A stretch of DNA of 64,000 bases from Rossellomorea vietnamensis NBRC 101237 (GCF_001591825.1 NZ_BCVQ01000011.1:44769-108768), one strand, 5' to 3'; numbered from the stretch's first letter, positions 29,202 to 39,321 are shown. The notes: generated by a model not told the origin, from the letters alone. Made by a program: numbers and translations.

Positions 29202-29235
29202 AAAAAAAGCCGGAAAGGACCAACGCCCCTCCGAC
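29202..29235 (-). terminator. Intercistronic terminator between hisC and tyrA
   Basis: Minus strand GTCGGAGGGG pairs with CCTTTCCGGC (10 bp with wobbles) around CGTTGGT, followed by seven T. It lies within the aro supraoperon, 25 bases before tyrA, too close for a full separate promoter afterwards, so it may work as a partial terminator or attenuator. Confidence 0.7.
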
Positions 29236-29241
29236 CGCTCA

Positions 29242-30342
29242 TCATGCTTGTTTCTGAAGTGCCAGAAATTCAGTCATTTTCTCGATGACCTCTTTATTTT
29301 GATCATGGGATCCCACTGTTATCCTGACTGAATGAGGGTATCCGAGTGCTTCTCCGGAACGGACGATATAGCCCTTGCTCATCAAGTATTGAAATACCTC
29401 GTCCCCACTTACGCCGAAGTCGATCAAAACGAAGTTCGCTTGGGATGGGACATAGGCGAGGCCGTTCTCCTCACAGAAGCGGTAATACTGCTCTAGTCCT
29501 TTTCGGTTCTCTCTCCTGCATTCCTCTATGAACGCCTGGTCTTCGATGGCCGCTGAAGCCGCTCCTTGAGCCAGTGTATTATTATTGAAAGGTTCACGGA
29601 TCGGATCCAATTTCCCGATTACGTCCTTATTCCCGATTCCAAATCCCACTCTGAATCCTGCAAGGCCATATGCTTTTGAAAAGGTGCGTGTAATCAATAA
29701 TTGAGGATATGACTTCAACAATTCAAGAGAATTATAATAATCATCCGCCACGACATATTCAAAATACGCTTCATCCAAAACGACCAGGACATGGGAAGGG
29801 ACTGCGTCCAGGAAGGAAATGAGTTCCCCGTTTCGGATATATTCCCCTGTTGGGTTATTGGGCGAGCATAACCAGACGACCGAAGTGGTGTCATCAATTT
29901 CTCCCAGCATTTTGGCCAGTTGATGCTTCCCTTCCGCATCCAGGGGAACTTCACGGACCTCTGCTCCCTCAACGATGGCATTATGCTTATATTGAGGGAA
30001 GGTAGGGGTTGCCATAACCGTGCTTTTCCCTCCATCCAATAAAGCCCTTGAGATGATCTCGATCACTTCATCAGAGCCATTTCCAAACAATAACTGTCCA
30101 GGTTCCACAGCTAAATGTTCTGCCACCTTAAAACGTAACTCCTTCGCATAACCGTCAGGATAGAGCGCATGTGAAAGGGCATTGTTTTTCAGATAGGTTT
30201 CAACGTTCCTGGAGCATCCAAAGGGATTTTCATTCGATGCGAGCTTCACTACTTTCTCAAGATTGAATAACTCTTTTACATCATCCATCGTTTTTCCAGG
30301 CTGGTATGCTTTAAGATTTTGAATCTGGGATTTCCACTTCAT
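29242..30342 (-). CDS. hisC: Histidinol-phosphate / aromatic amino acid aminotransferase
   Basis: PLP enzyme of the HisC branch that in B. subtilis serves both histidine and Tyr/Phe synthesis. The 366-residue product has NENPFG, FGNGSDEVIE, CSPNNPTGE and the PLP-lysine motif TRTFSKAYGLAGFRVG. GAAAGGAAG precedes the ATG. In B. subtilis the trp genes lie just upstream; here aroH is only 40 bases away. Confidence 0.95.
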   Translation of the reverse strand: MKWKSQIQNLKAYQPGKTMDDVKELFNLEKVVKLASNENPFGCSRNVETYLKNNALSHALYPDGYAKELRFKVAEHLAVEPGQLLFGNGSDEVIEIISRALLDGGKSTVMATPTFPQYKHNAIVEGAEVREVPLDAEGKHQLAKMLGEIDDTTSVVWLCSPNNPTGEYIRNGELISFLDAVPSHVLVVLDEAYFEYVVADDYYNSLELLKSYPQLLITRTFSKAYGLAGFRVGFGIGNKDVIGKLDPIREPFNNNTLAQGAASAAIEDQAFIEECRRENRKGLEQYYRFCEENGLAYVPSQANFVLIDFGVSGDEVFQYLMSKGYIVRSGEALGYPHSVRITVGSHDQNKEVIEKMTEFLALQKQA

Positions 30343-30382
30343 GTTTAAACTTCCTTTCAGTCGTATTCATAATGGCCGCTTC

Positions 30383-30745
30383 TTACTTCTTCAAGTCAGG
30401 ACGAAGGCTGACTGCATTTTTCATATAAATATGTTGGATGTCACTCTGAGGTGTTGAGGTATTATAGTGAATCATCACCCTGATGCAGCGGGACAGTCCA
30501 TGGGGTACGTCCAATTCCTGCATGCACATCACCGGGACATATTTCCACTCTTCGAATCCCCTTAATGCTTTGGCTGGAAATACGCTTTTAATGTCATCTG
30601 TTGCAGAAATAAAAACGGATGCGACATGTTCTGCCGTAATATTATTATGTAAAATCATTTCCTTTAAGAGACTTTCAGTTGAAAGGAGAATTTCCTTTTC
30701 ATTATCACGATCTGCTGTAGTGGCACCTCGAATTCCCCTGATCAT
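30383..30745 (-). CDS. aroH: Chorismate mutase, AroH class
   Basis: Monofunctional trimeric-type mutase converting chorismate to prephenate. The 120-residue product begins MIRGIRGATTA and has the FPAKALRGFEEWKYVPVMC and IRVMIHYNT segments containing active-site arginines and the Tyr of the family. AGGGAGAG precedes the ATG. Adjacent hisC follows directly, without the trpEDCFBA genes present between them in B. subtilis. Confidence 0.95.
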   Translation of the reverse strand: MIRGIRGATTADRDNEKEILLSTESLLKEMILHNNITAEHVASVFISATDDIKSVFPAKALRGFEEWKYVPVMCMQELDVPHGLSRCIRVMIHYNTSTPQSDIQHIYMKNAVSLRPDLKK

Positions 30746-30797
30746 TCTTCCACTCTCCCTTTTTCTTGATATTCTGTACTCTCTTCAGTGGCGGGAT

Positions 30798-31880
30798 CTA
30801 TAACTGTCGAATGTATGCATCCGCCTGTTTTAAATCTTCCTCCGTAACACCCGCCATCACGGGTTCACCGATCTCCTTCAACAACACAAAAACCGGATTG
30901 CCGTTCAGGGACTTCTTATCACGCTTCATCCCCTCGTATAATGTGTCAAAACCGATGTTGGAAGGAACCTTGAGATTGTACCCGAGAGATTTGATCCATC
31001 CTATGAACCCATCCATGTCAAATGACAGGTTGCAGTAGCGTTCACTGAGATATAAAGCATAGACCATCCCGATCATGACCGACTCACCGTGAGTCCGATT
31101 TCCATAGCCGCTTGCACTTTCAACCGCATGCCCGTATGTGTGCCCGAAGTTTAAGAAAGCCCGGATATTTGACTCCCGTTCATCCTTTGATACGATGTCT
31201 CCCTTAACCTGTATTCCCCTGATCAGGCAATCTGTTAAAAAGCTTTCATCCATGTTATCAGGCGATCGGAAAGAGTGCATGAGATCCTGCAGGAACTCAC
31301 GGTCAGACAAGAAGGCATGTTTGATCACTTCAGCGAATCCCGATCGTATTTCCGTTTCAGGAAGGCTCGAAAAGTAATTCAAGTCAAAGAATACGCCTTC
31401 CGGCTGATAAAACTGTCCGACCATATTTTTCCCCAGGGGGTGATTGATCGCGACTTTCCCTCCCACGGCACTGTCATGTGCAAGGATCGTGGTCGGAACG
31501 CTGATGAAAGGGATTCCCCTCATATAGGTGGATGCGATAAAGCCCGCAAGATCACCTATGGCACCGCCACCGAAAGCAATCACGATGGATTTGCGATCTA
31601 CTCTATGCTTGAGCCCATGTGTGATCGCATCTTCATACGTGGCAAAGCTTTTCGCTTTTTCCCCTTTGGGAGCTTGATAAATGGTTACATCAAAGGACTG
31701 ACCGAGATCATCCGAGAATGCTTGCCCATGGAGCTTATATACGGCTTCATCGGCAATGAGCCATAGCTTTGATACATCAGGGAAGGACTTCTTAATAAAA
31801 GAAACAATCTCATTCGTCATCTCCACTCCAATAGTTACGTCATATGTCTTGGAAGCAGTTTGAATGGTTACCTGTTTCAT
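30798..31880 (-). CDS. aroB: 3-dehydroquinate synthase
   Basis: Second shikimate-pathway step; NAD- and divalent-metal-dependent. The 360-residue product shows FGGGAIGDLAGFIA, the VPTTILAHDSAVGGK nucleotide/metal region and the zinc histidine in FLNFGHTYGHAVE. Start MKQVTIQTA (ATG near 31880) follows AGGAG; the 33-residue longer frame overlaps aroF and is rejected. Confidence 0.95.
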   Translation of the reverse strand: MKQVTIQTASKTYDVTIGVEMTNEIVSFIKKSFPDVSKLWLIADEAVYKLHGQAFSDDLGQSFDVTIYQAPKGEKAKSFATYEDAITHGLKHRVDRKSIVIAFGGGAIGDLAGFIASTYMRGIPFISVPTTILAHDSAVGGKVAINHPLGKNMVGQFYQPEGVFFDLNYFSSLPETEIRSGFAEVIKHAFLSDREFLQDLMHSFRSPDNMDESFLTDCLIRGIQVKGDIVSKDERESNIRAFLNFGHTYGHAVESASGYGNRTHGESVMIGMVYALYLSERYCNLSFDMDGFIGWIKSLGYNLKVPSNIGFDTLYEGMKRDKKSLNGNPVFVLLKEIGEPVMAGVTEEDLKQADAYIRQL

Positions 31881-31884
31881 TTCA

Positions 31885-33057
31885 TTAATACTCCTTTGAT
31901 TCCTGGCGTTGTCTGTTGATATCCTGACGAAGTTTCTCAAATTGATCGCTATTGAATTGTTCAACGATGCCAGCAGCAAGTTCCCATGCCACTACGGCTT
32001 CCGCCACTACGCTTGCAGCTGGAACCGCACAGCTATCCGACCTCTCGATGCTTGCTTTAAAAGGTTCCTTCGTTTCGATGTCTACACTCTGAAGAGGTTT
32101 GTAGAGAGTCGGGATCGGCTTCATGACACCTTTGACACGGATCGGCATGCCCGTTGTCATACCTCCTTCAAATCCTCCTAAACGATTCGTTTTCCTGTAG
32201 TACCCAAGCTCTTCGCTCCATGCAATTTCGTCATGCACTTCACTTCCAGGCTTTCTTGCCATTTCAAAGCCCAAGCCGAATTCGACCCCTTTAAATGCGT
32301 TGATACTCATGACAGCCATGGCAATTTTCGCATCAAGCTTACGGTCATAATGAACATAACTACCTACTCCTGCAGGCATCCCCTCAACAATGACTTCCAC
32401 GACCCCACCTATGGAATCCCCATTCTGCTTCGCTTCATCTATCAGGTTCATCATTTTCCCGGCAGCCTTTTCATCCAGGCAGCGGACAGGAGATTCTTCC
32501 GTGATCTCTCTCAGTTCATTTATTGAATTATAATGAAGCTTTTCGGCTTTAATGCCTCCGATTTCAAGGACATGTCCGACGACTTCTATATCCAATAGCT
32601 TCAACAGCTTCTTAGCAACGGCTCCTGCTGCCACCCTTACAGTCGTCTCCCTGGCAGACGAACGTTCCAGGACATTCCTTAAATCTCTATGTCCATATTT
32701 CATTCCGCCGACGAGATCAGCGTGACCTGGTCTCGGCCTCGAGATCTTTCTTTTCACTTCTTCTTCTCCGCCCTCAAGAAGGGGCTCGATTCCCATCACC
32801 TTCGTCCAGTGAGTCCAGTCCTTATTCTCCACAACCAATCCTAAAGGAGAACCAAGGGAATATCCATGCCTCACCCCGCCGACGATGGAAGCACGGTCCG
32901 TTTCTATCTGCATTCTTCGTCCGCGCCCATAGCCTTTCTGCCTTCTTGCCAAGTTTTCATTTATATCTTCAGCTTCCAGCGGCATTCCTGCCGGCAGCCC
33001 TTCAATGATGGTCGTTAACTGTGGTCCATGTGATTCTCCAGATGTTAAGTATCTCAT
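31885..33057 (-). CDS. aroC: Chorismate synthase
   Basis: Makes chorismate from EPSP with reduced flavin; called aroF in B. subtilis. The 390-residue product (same length as B. subtilis) starts [14 protein letters not shown], contains [22 protein letters not shown] and [26 protein letters not shown] precedes the ATG. First gene of the aro supraoperon. Confidence 0.97.
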   Translation of the reverse strand: MRYLTSGESHGPQLTTIIEGLPAGMPLEAEDINENLARRQKGYGRGRRMQIETDRASIVGGVRHGYSLGSPLGLVVENKDWTHWTKVMGIEPLLEGGEEEVKRKISRPRPGHADLVGGMKYGHRDLRNVLERSSARETTVRVAAGAVAKKLLKLLDIEVVGHVLEIGGIKAEKLHYNSINELREITEESPVRCLDEKAAGKMMNLIDEAKQNGDSIGGVVEVIVEGMPAGVGSYVHYDRKLDAKIAMAVMSINAFKGVEFGLGFEMARKPGSEVHDEIAWSEELGYYRKTNRLGGFEGGMTTGMPIRVKGVMKPIPTLYKPLQSVDIETKEPFKASIERSDSCAVPAASVVAEAVVAWELAAGIVEQFNSDQFEKLRQDINRQRQESKEY

Positions 33058-33273
33058 TTACTTTCCCCCTTCAACTCGTTAAAGAATTATGTACCAATAT
33101 AACATAGAATTTATATTCTTTCCTAGTCCTTACGTTTAAAAACTTTTCTAATATTCTATTTTCCTTAAAAAAATAAAACGATGTGAATCCATCATATTTT
33201 GAGAGTACACTTCTTCATCAGCCTAAGGGATGAAAAAGTGATTCTCGGATATGCGGATTGACATCGCCGTTGT

Positions 33274-34047
33274 TTATATTTTTTTGTAGAAGAAGGTGTC
33301 TTCTGTTTCGAAGCCGTATTGTGAGGGGTTGAAGATTTGTTCTGTGCTTCCTACGAAGAGCACGCCGCCTGGCTTTAGTGAATGATTGAATTTATGGTAA
33401 AGGAGGTTTTTGGCCTCTTCGGTGAAATAGATCATCACATTTCTGCACACGATTAAATCATAATTCCCTTCGAATGGGTCCGAAAGCAGGTTTTGCTGCT
33501 TAAAGCTCACCGTTCGCTTTACTTCGTCCTTCAGTTTAAATAAAGGTCCTTCCTGGGTGAAATGGACTTTTTTCATTTCTTCCGGGAGTTCGGTTAGGGA
33601 TCTTTCCGGATAGACCCCGTTCATGGCCCGTTGAAGGGCATTTTTGTCTATGTCTGTAGCTGTGATGGATCCGTTTGAGAGGGTCATATACTTCGACAGC
33701 ATCATGGAAAGGGTGTAAGGTTCTTCCCCGGTTGAACATGCTGCGCTCCATACTTTCAGTACTGGATTCCCACTTAACAGTCTCGGGAGGATCTTTGTCT
33801 CCATTATTTCCCAACGCTTGTAGTTGCGAAAGAATTCTGACACATTGATGGTCATACGATCCAGAAACCCTTCCATTTCTTCTCGATCCCGATTCAACGC
33901 ACCAAGAAATTCCTGAAAACTTCCATACCCTTTCTTTTCATAAAGGGCAGTCAGCCTCCTCTTCATCTGCGCTTCTTTATATAGGGAAAGATCAATCCCT
34001 GTTTTTCGTTTAACCCCTTGAATAAACTCACTATAATCATTTGACAT
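33274..34047 (-). CDS. cheR: Chemotaxis receptor methyltransferase CheR
   Basis: Methylates glutamates of chemoreceptors using SAM. The 257-residue product has the N-terminal helical CheR domain (1-75) and the SAM site WSAACSTGEEPYTLSM, then DLIVCRNVMIYF. In B. subtilis cheR sits at this same locus, apart from the main motility operon. ndk ends in its own terminator upstream, so cheR probably has a separate promoter; a weak TTAACT-18-TATAGA pair is visible. Confidence 0.95.
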   Translation of the reverse strand: MSNDYSEFIQGVKRKTGIDLSLYKEAQMKRRLTALYEKKGYGSFQEFLGALNRDREEMEGFLDRMTINVSEFFRNYKRWEIMETKILPRLLSGNPVLKVWSAACSTGEEPYTLSMMLSKYMTLSNGSITATDIDKNALQRAMNGVYPERSLTELPEEMKKVHFTQEGPLFKLKDEVKRTVSFKQQNLLSDPFEGNYDLIVCRNVMIYFTEEAKNLLYHKFNHSLKPGGVLFVGSTEQIFNPSQYGFETEDTFFYKKI

Positions 34048-34134
34048 TCAGATCCACACTCTCTTTGCTGCGAAAGGTATAAAGCTATATTATCTATATC
34101 GAACATTTCGGAGAAAAGTTAACCTTTATCCATA

Positions 34135-34165
34135 GAAAAAAGCAAGCCGCAAAATGCGACCTGCT
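34135..34165 (-). terminator. Terminator downstream of ndk
   Basis: AGCAGGTCGC pairs with GCGGCTTGCT around five bases, then TTTTTT on the minus strand. Confidence 0.85.
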
Positions 34166-34183
34166 TCTAAATAGCAAAGGCTA

Positions 34184-34630
34184 TTAGTAAACCCACTCGT
34201 TCATTAATTTGGAATATTCAACTAATTCTTCCTCTTTGAAAAATAGACCGATTTCTCTTACAGCGCTTTCAGCAGAGTCGGAACCGTGGATGATGTTCTT
34301 GCCTACAGTCAGACCGAAATCACCGCGGATCGTACCTAGTGCAGCATCCTTTGGATTTGTTGCACCCATCATTCCACGTGCTGTCGTGATGACGTTTTCA
34401 CCCTGCCAAACCATTGCAAATACAGGTCCAGAAGTAATGAAGTCAACAAGTTCCCCAAAGAATGGTCTTTCTTTGTGCTCACCATAATGTTCTTCTGCAA
34501 GCTCGTTTGAAATACTCATAAGCTTGGCACCTACCAATTGAAAGCCCTTTTTTTCGAAACGTGATACGATATCACCGATTAACCCTCTTTGTACGCCGTC
34601 CGGCTTAACCATTAAAAATGTCTTTTCCAT
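34184..34630 (-). CDS. ndk: Nucleoside diphosphate kinase
   Basis: Transfers phosphate between NTPs and NDPs via phosphohistidine. Starting at [13 protein letters not shown] the product is 148 residues, as in relatives, with active His115 in [18 protein letters not shown] lies upstream of that ATG. Follows hepT on the same strand. Confidence 0.97.
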   Translation of the reverse strand: MEKTFLMVKPDGVQRGLIGDIVSRFEKKGFQLVGAKLMSISNELAEEHYGEHKERPFFGELVDFITSGPVFAMVWQGENVITTARGMMGATNPKDAALGTIRGDFGLTVGKNIIHGSDSAESAVREIGLFFKEEELVEYSKLMNEWVY

Positions 34631-34731
34631 CTTCCCCACTCCTAATATGTATGTATGGAATTCCTAAGGACATCCCACGAAAATAGTAACACTGATTGGG
34701 GGTTTTGGCAACGTTTCCATTTTAAATTTTC

Positions 34732-35694
34732 TTAATATTTTCTCTTGCCGATATAATTTGCGATATTTTTAAGGCTTTTCTTTACGCGGTTATATGGAAG
34801 GTGCTCCAGGTCTTTCAGGGCCCTGTCCAGATACATCCTGCTGAGGTCATGGGACCGGTCGATGGCGTCTGTAGCCAGGATCGCAGATATGACCTCTTTC
34901 ATTTCGTCGGGAGTGGTATATTCCGTCACTCGTTCAATCTTGGATTTCAATTCCGGGTATTCCATGGCGTACAGGATTGGCAGGGTGATATTCCCTTGCC
35001 ACAAGTCACTTCCCGCAGGTTTCCCGAGTTCTTCCTCACTTGCTGTAAGGTCCAGGATATCATCCGTGATCTGAAAACTCATTCCCACATTGTAACCAAA
35101 TCGGTAAAGACGCCTGTGAATCTCTTCAGGTGCACCGGAAGAAATAGCACCGAGCTGGCAGCTTACGGCAATAAGCAAGGCGGTTTTCCTTTTGATCCGT
35201 AAAAGATAATTTCGCAGGTTCTGATCAAATCGGTATTTATCTTCGATTTGAGCGATTTCACCCTTACATAATTCCACCAGTGTATGTGATAAAATCTGAT
35301 GTGCTTCAGGAACTTTTATAGATGTCATATATTCAAGGGCCCGTGCAAATATATAATCCCCTGTATACATCGCGATACGATTATCCCATTGGGCTTTAAT
35401 CGTCGGTTTTCCTCTTCTCAACTCTGCATCATCGATCACATCGTCGTGTACGAGGGAAGCCATGTGCATCAGCTCTAATGCTACCGCTACATTCTTCACA
35501 ATATTAATATCGTATTGTCCGAATTTGGCAGACAGCAAAACAAACACCGGCCGGATCCTCTTCCCACCTGCTTGAAGAAGGTGAAGGGAGGCCTCTTGTA
35601 AAAGCAGGGATTCTGACTCGATCGCCACTTCCAATTCCTTTTCAATTTCATCTATATCCGCTTTAAGAAACGAATACATCCTGTTTAGCTTCAT
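34732..35694 (-). CDS. hepT: Heptaprenyl diphosphate synthase, catalytic component II
   Basis: Elongates farnesyl-PP to the C35 side chain of menaquinone-7 together with HepS. The 320-residue trans-prenyltransferase has the first Asp-rich motif HDDVIDDAELRRGKP and the second DDILD. It is shorter at the N-terminus than B. subtilis HepT. Follows menG in the hepS-menG-hepT cluster. Confidence 0.95.
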   Translation of the reverse strand: MKLNRMYSFLKADIDEIEKELEVAIESESLLLQEASLHLLQAGGKRIRPVFVLLSAKFGQYDINIVKNVAVALELMHMASLVHDDVIDDAELRRGKPTIKAQWDNRIAMYTGDYIFARALEYMTSIKVPEAHQILSHTLVELCKGEIAQIEDKYRFDQNLRNYLLRIKRKTALLIAVSCQLGAISSGAPEEIHRRLYRFGYNVGMSFQITDDILDLTASEEELGKPAGSDLWQGNITLPILYAMEYPELKSKIERVTEYTTPDEMKEVISAILATDAIDRSHDLSRMYLDRALKDLEHLPYNRVKKSLKNIANYIGKRKY

Positions 35695-35721
35695 AGTTTT
35701 TCCACCTAATTTACGAATTTC

Positions 35722-36423
35722 TTACTTTCTGCCGGAATGCATAGCAGCAACCCCGCCACTATACGGCTTCACATGTATGTCTTTAAAGCCTGCTTCTTCA
35801 AACATCTGTGCAAGCTCCTTCATGCCCGGAAAATCCCTTGCAGATTCCTGAAGCCAGGAATATTCATTAAAGCTCTTGGCGAATATCTTCCCGAACAGGG
35901 GCATCACAAAACGGAAATATGCGTAATACATCTGCTTGAAGCCAAACATGGTAGGTTGGGAGGTTTCAAGGCAGACGGCCATCCCTCCAGGTTTCACTAC
36001 GCGGTTCATTTCCTTCAGGACGTGGAGATAGTCAGGTACATTTCGCAAACCGAAGCCAATGGTCACGTAATCAAACGTGTTATCGTCGAAAGGGAGCTCC
36101 ATAGCGTTCCCATGAATCAGCTCGATATTGTTCAGGTGGGACTCTTTGACTTTCTCTTTACCGATCGAAAGCATATTTTGACTGAAATCAAGGCCCACCA
36201 CGTTGCCGGACTCACCGACTTCTTCCCCAATGGCCAATGTCCAGTCCGCAGTACCGCAGCAAACGTCAAGCGCCTTGGAGCCAGGCTTCACATTCATATG
36301 CTTCATGGTATCTTTTCTCCATTTTATATGCTGTTGGAAACTGATTACGGAGTTCATCTTATCATAATTGGAATAAATCTTTTCAAATACTCCATGAACT
36401 TTTTGTTCTTTCGACTGCTGCAT
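35722..36423 (-). CDS. menG: Demethylmenaquinone methyltransferase
   Basis: SAM-dependent methylation of demethylmenaquinone, last step of menaquinone synthesis (menH/ubiE in older naming). The 233-residue protein has the SAM motif [12 protein letters not shown] and the UbiE signature [20 protein letters not shown]. Placed between the two heptaprenyl synthase subunits; seven-base gap after hepS. Confidence 0.96.
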   Translation of the reverse strand: MQQSKEQKVHGVFEKIYSNYDKMNSVISFQQHIKWRKDTMKHMNVKPGSKALDVCCGTADWTLAIGEEVGESGNVVGLDFSQNMLSIGKEKVKESHLNNIELIHGNAMELPFDDNTFDYVTIGFGLRNVPDYLHVLKEMNRVVKPGGMAVCLETSQPTMFGFKQMYYAYFRFVMPLFGKIFAKSFNEYSWLQESARDFPGMKELAQMFEEAGFKDIHVKPYSGGVAAMHSGRK

Positions 36424-36429
36424 GTTGTT

Positions 36430-37263
36430 TTACCCTTCTTCCGCGTATAGTTTGGTCATTGGTTCAGGCTCCACATAAGGTAACAGCTCTACAATAAGCT
36501 TCTTAAAATAGGGCGTGTCCGGCTCGATGGTCTCTAACTGCCCCTGGACCTTTCTCTTTGTCATTGCTATGAGTTCATCTATTTGAGAGAGCACATGTCC
36601 CGCTTCTTCCTTTGTTAAATGGAAGTCCGGTGAAGTCTGATCTGTCCGGTTGGATAAAGTGGTCAAAGCCCGGATGAAGCTCGTATACTGCGAATGCCCA
36701 AGACTTATTTTCTCCTGGACGAGCTTCTTGTAAAGCAGGGCTTCTTCTACGATTTCAATCCATTGATCGTCTTCGAAGGAACGATAGAAGTTGGAAACAA
36801 TCGCTGATTCCCTGGTCTTTAACTTCTTCATGAGTTCAGCGATGCTTTTATGCTCGTCCTTGTATATGGAAATTTTGCTTTCATTTATTTCTTTGATCGC
36901 TTTTGCTAAATGTGAGATAAGTTCAACATCATCTGTTTCTGCGAGGATCTTGTAATAGAGGCTGCTGAAGTACACTCCAGCTAGAACTGTCAGCTGCCTT
37001 TCCTTTAAGGAATCACGTTCAGAGATTGTAACCTTTTCATGTGTATCAAGGGCTATCTGCAATAACATGGCAGTCGAAATCCACTGTACAACTTCTTTAC
37101 TCATCGTCCGTCCTTCACTTACGAAAGGCAGGAGCAGAAAATAGATCCGGTCCCGGTCAATATACGGTTGATCGATATATTCCTTTAGATAAGAGTGATG
37201 CAACTGCTCTTCTATGTATTGATGAATGATATTCGCTTGATGGTTACAATCAATGAATTTCAT
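36430..37263 (-). CDS. hepS: Heptaprenyl diphosphate synthase component I
   Basis: Non-catalytic partner subunit that fixes chain length in the HepS-HepT heterodimer. The 277-residue product lacks Asp-rich motifs and is largely helical (ISHLAKAIKEINESKISIYK in the middle). Family call rests on similarity to Bacillus HepS and on its position before menG-hepT. Weak ribosome site ACAGGGT before the ATG. Confidence 0.92.
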   Translation of the reverse strand: MKFIDCNHQANIIHQYIEEQLHHSYLKEYIDQPYIDRDRIYFLLLPFVSEGRTMSKEVVQWISTAMLLQIALDTHEKVTISERDSLKERQLTVLAGVYFSSLYYKILAETDDVELISHLAKAIKEINESKISIYKDEHKSIAELMKKLKTRESAIVSNFYRSFEDDQWIEIVEEALLYKKLVQEKISLGHSQYTSFIRALTTLSNRTDQTSPDFHLTKEEAGHVLSQIDELIAMTKRKVQGQLETIEPDTPYFKKLIVELLPYVEPEPMTKLYAEEG

Positions 37264-37317
37264 ACCCTGTAATCCCCATTTCTACTATGTATCGGTCTAA
37301 AAATTTCAGCATTAAAT

Positions 37318-37326
37318 ATTATACCA
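37318..37326 (-). promoter_or_regulatory. Extended -10 promoter for hepS-menG-hepT-ndk
   Basis: Minus-strand TGGTATAAT, 55 bases before the hepS ATG; the -35 region is poor, which extended -10 promoters tolerate. Confidence 0.55.
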
Positions 37327-37377
37327 TAAAATCCTCCACAATAGGGAACATGAGTCTCATCCCCCTTAAGGAGATTA

Positions 37378-37424
37378 TAACAAAGGGGACGACCACGAAG
37401 CTGAAAACTTCTTAGTCCGTCCCT
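37378..37424 (-). terminator. Probable terminator after mtrB
   Basis: GGGACGGAC pairs with GTCGTCCC across a 21-base interior that can form its own small stem, followed by CCTTTGTT. The T run is weak. Confidence 0.55.
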
Positions 37425-37462
37425 CCTTTATTCTCTCTATCAGCCAAAAGCAGAATAGAAGA

Positions 37463-37684
37463 TTATTTCTTATTATCACTCTCAACCTCGCCGTAACTGG
37501 TGACGATCGTCGCTTTCCCTCTTACCTTGATGGCAGATGTGTGATCCGTAAATTGTGCGATCATCACTTCCCCTTTATCCAGCTTCTCTGAATGATGAAA
37601 CCTTGTGTCAGTCCCTCTTGTCAGGCCGATCACATTCACGCCGTCTTCTATTGCTTTGATGACAATATAATCATTTGAATTCAT
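37463..37684 (-). CDS. mtrB: Trp RNA-binding attenuation protein (TRAP)
   Basis: An 11-mer ring protein that, with tryptophan bound, wraps (G/U)AG repeats in trp leaders and stops transcription. The 73-residue product matches MtrB well, including [18 protein letters not shown] and the [11 protein letters not shown] strand with RNA-contacting lysine/arginine. AGGAGTGACG precedes the ATG. Directly follows folE, as in B. subtilis. Its expected target, a trp operon, is not in the aro cluster here. Confidence 0.95.
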   Translation of the reverse strand: MNSNDYIVIKAIEDGVNVIGLTRGTDTRFHHSEKLDKGEVMIAQFTDHTSAIKVRGKATIVTSYGEVESDNKK

Positions 37685-37696
37685 TTGTCGTCACTC

Positions 37697-38263
37697 CTAA
37701 TTCTTTATGAAAGAAAGAACTTCACTGCGTGCCTGAGCGTCCTCTTTGAACGTCCCCCTGACAGCTGTCGTCACTGTACTGGATCCCGGCTTCTTCACGC
37801 CTCTCATCGTCATACACATATGCTCCGCTTCAACGACTACCATGGCACCGTGTGGAAGAAGGGTTTCCATGATCGTATCCGCCACTGTGGATGTGATTCT
37901 TTCTTGGAGCTGTGGGCGCTTGGCAACGGATTCAACGGCCCTTGCAAGCTTGCTTAATCCTGCCACCTTACCATCCCTTGGAATATACGCAACATGTGCT
38001 TTTCCGAAGAAAGGGACTAGGTGATGCTCGCACATTGAATAGAACGGAATGTCCTTTACCAGTACGAGTTCTTCATGTTCTTCACTGAATATGGTTTCAA
38101 AGTATTCTTTCGGATCATGATCAAGTCCTGAAAAAACTTCTGCATACATTTTCGCCACGCGTTTCGGCGTATCTAATAAGCCTTCTCTATTAGGATTCTC
38201 TCCAATAGCTTCTAATATTAATCGAACTGCTTCTTCTATTTGGCCATGATTGACTTGTGCCAT
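37697..38263 (-). CDS. folE: GTP cyclohydrolase I
   Basis: First folate/tetrahydropterin step from GTP (mtrA in older naming). The 188-residue product has zinc ligands in [11 protein letters not shown] and the later HMCMTMRGV, plus [27 protein letters not shown] precedes the ATG. Pairs with mtrB (12-base gap). Confidence 0.97.
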   Translation of the reverse strand: MAQVNHGQIEEAVRLILEAIGENPNREGLLDTPKRVAKMYAEVFSGLDHDPKEYFETIFSEEHEELVLVKDIPFYSMCEHHLVPFFGKAHVAYIPRDGKVAGLSKLARAVESVAKRPQLQERITSTVADTIMETLLPHGAMVVVEAEHMCMTMRGVKKPGSSTVTTAVRGTFKEDAQARSEVLSFIKN

Positions 38264-38435
38264 AATGTTGTCCTCCTAAAATAACTTAAAGAAATAGTAA
38301 CATTGTTAATATTAGCACAAGCCCATAATGTCATCAAAGACTAGTGCTTTAGAAGTTTTATCTTAATATAAAATACTCGATAAAAGAAGAAAACTTCATA
38401 CATAATTTTCGGGAGGAGACTTCATACTAGTAGAG

Positions 38436-38467
38436 AAAAACAAAAAGGCCGCATAATTATGCGACCT
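38436..38467 (-). terminator. Terminator downstream of hbs
   Basis: Self-complementary AGGTCGCATAATTATGCGGCCT followed on the minus strand by TTTTTGTTTTTC. Confidence 0.9.
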
Positions 38468-38491
38468 TCCCGTTACGCTCAAAGTATGTAA

Positions 38492-38764
38492 TTATTTTAC
38501 AGCTTCTTTAAGCGCTTTACCTGGTTTGAAAGCAGGTACTTTGCTAGCTGAGATTTCGATCTCTTCACCTGTTTGTGGGTTGCGACCTTTACGGGCTGCA
38601 CGCTCACGTACTTCGAAGTTACCGAATCCGATTAATTGTACTTTATCACCGTTTGCAAGTGAATTTTGAATTGTATCGAAAACAGCGTCAACCGCTTTAG
38701 TAGCGTCCTTCTTAGATAGCTCAGCAGCTTCTGCAACAGCATTGATAAGTTCTGTCTTGTTCAT
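38492..38764 (-). CDS. hbs: HU-type DNA-binding protein
   Basis: Major nucleoid protein. From [12 protein letters not shown] the product is 90 residues, with the DNA-binding arm motif [32 protein letters not shown] lies seven bases upstream of this ATG, so the 12-residue longer frame is rejected. Single-gene unit with its own terminator. Confidence 0.97.
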   Translation of the reverse strand: MNKTELINAVAEAAELSKKDATKAVDAVFDTIQNSLANGDKVQLIGFGNFEVRERAARKGRNPQTGEEIEISASKVPAFKPGKALKEAVK

Positions 38765-39320
38765 GCCATTCACCTCCTCCCAAGGAAATGTCTCAGTCAT
38801 GATTCATTTACTTTAATATCATTAGTAAACAACTTTAGCGAATTCTATACATGATGTGTAGAAAAAACGCTTGAAAACGTTGCTGAATCAATATTCAACA
38901 ACAATTCTGTTAAAAGATTATCACAATAGATAAACCTTAGCAAGAACAAATCAAGAAATAATGGGAATCTTTTCTTATTTGCAACAGAAATGTAATAGAA
39001 TCACCATCCATCCCTTTATTCTCGCACTCTAATCAACCTATCACTTCTTTCGGATGACTGCAACTGATACCCTCATCTATCAGGTACTCTAACTTACTTC
39101 CCAACCTCGGAATCCCTTAAACATCCATATCCGTTTCCCGTCAGGTTTGCATACCTTCCATGACGACATCCATCCAGGGAATAAACCTTCCACAAACCCA
39201 TACACACCAAGGTTTCACAGGGTATGACGCAATGACAAAAACCTTCCTTCAGACGACTGGAAATTTATAATTATTCATTGTGAAAAATCCAGAGTCCGAG
39301 GAATATTTCTTAAAGAAAAA
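38765..39320. other. Gene-free 0.56-kb region between spoIVA and hbs
   Basis: No credible reading frame in six frames. It should contain the hbs promoter(s). Visible structure: an imperfect inverted repeat GTTGCTGAAT/ATTCAACAAC around 38879-38902, and three ACCTTCC heptamers at 39153, 39185 and 39241 in a C-rich part of the plus strand. I see no rRNA, tRNA or known riboswitch. Confidence 0.6.
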
Positions 39321-39321
39321 G

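Noticed and set aside
38868..38882. cre-like sequence TGAAAACGTTGCTG near hbs
   Set aside because: The right half fails at three consensus positions.
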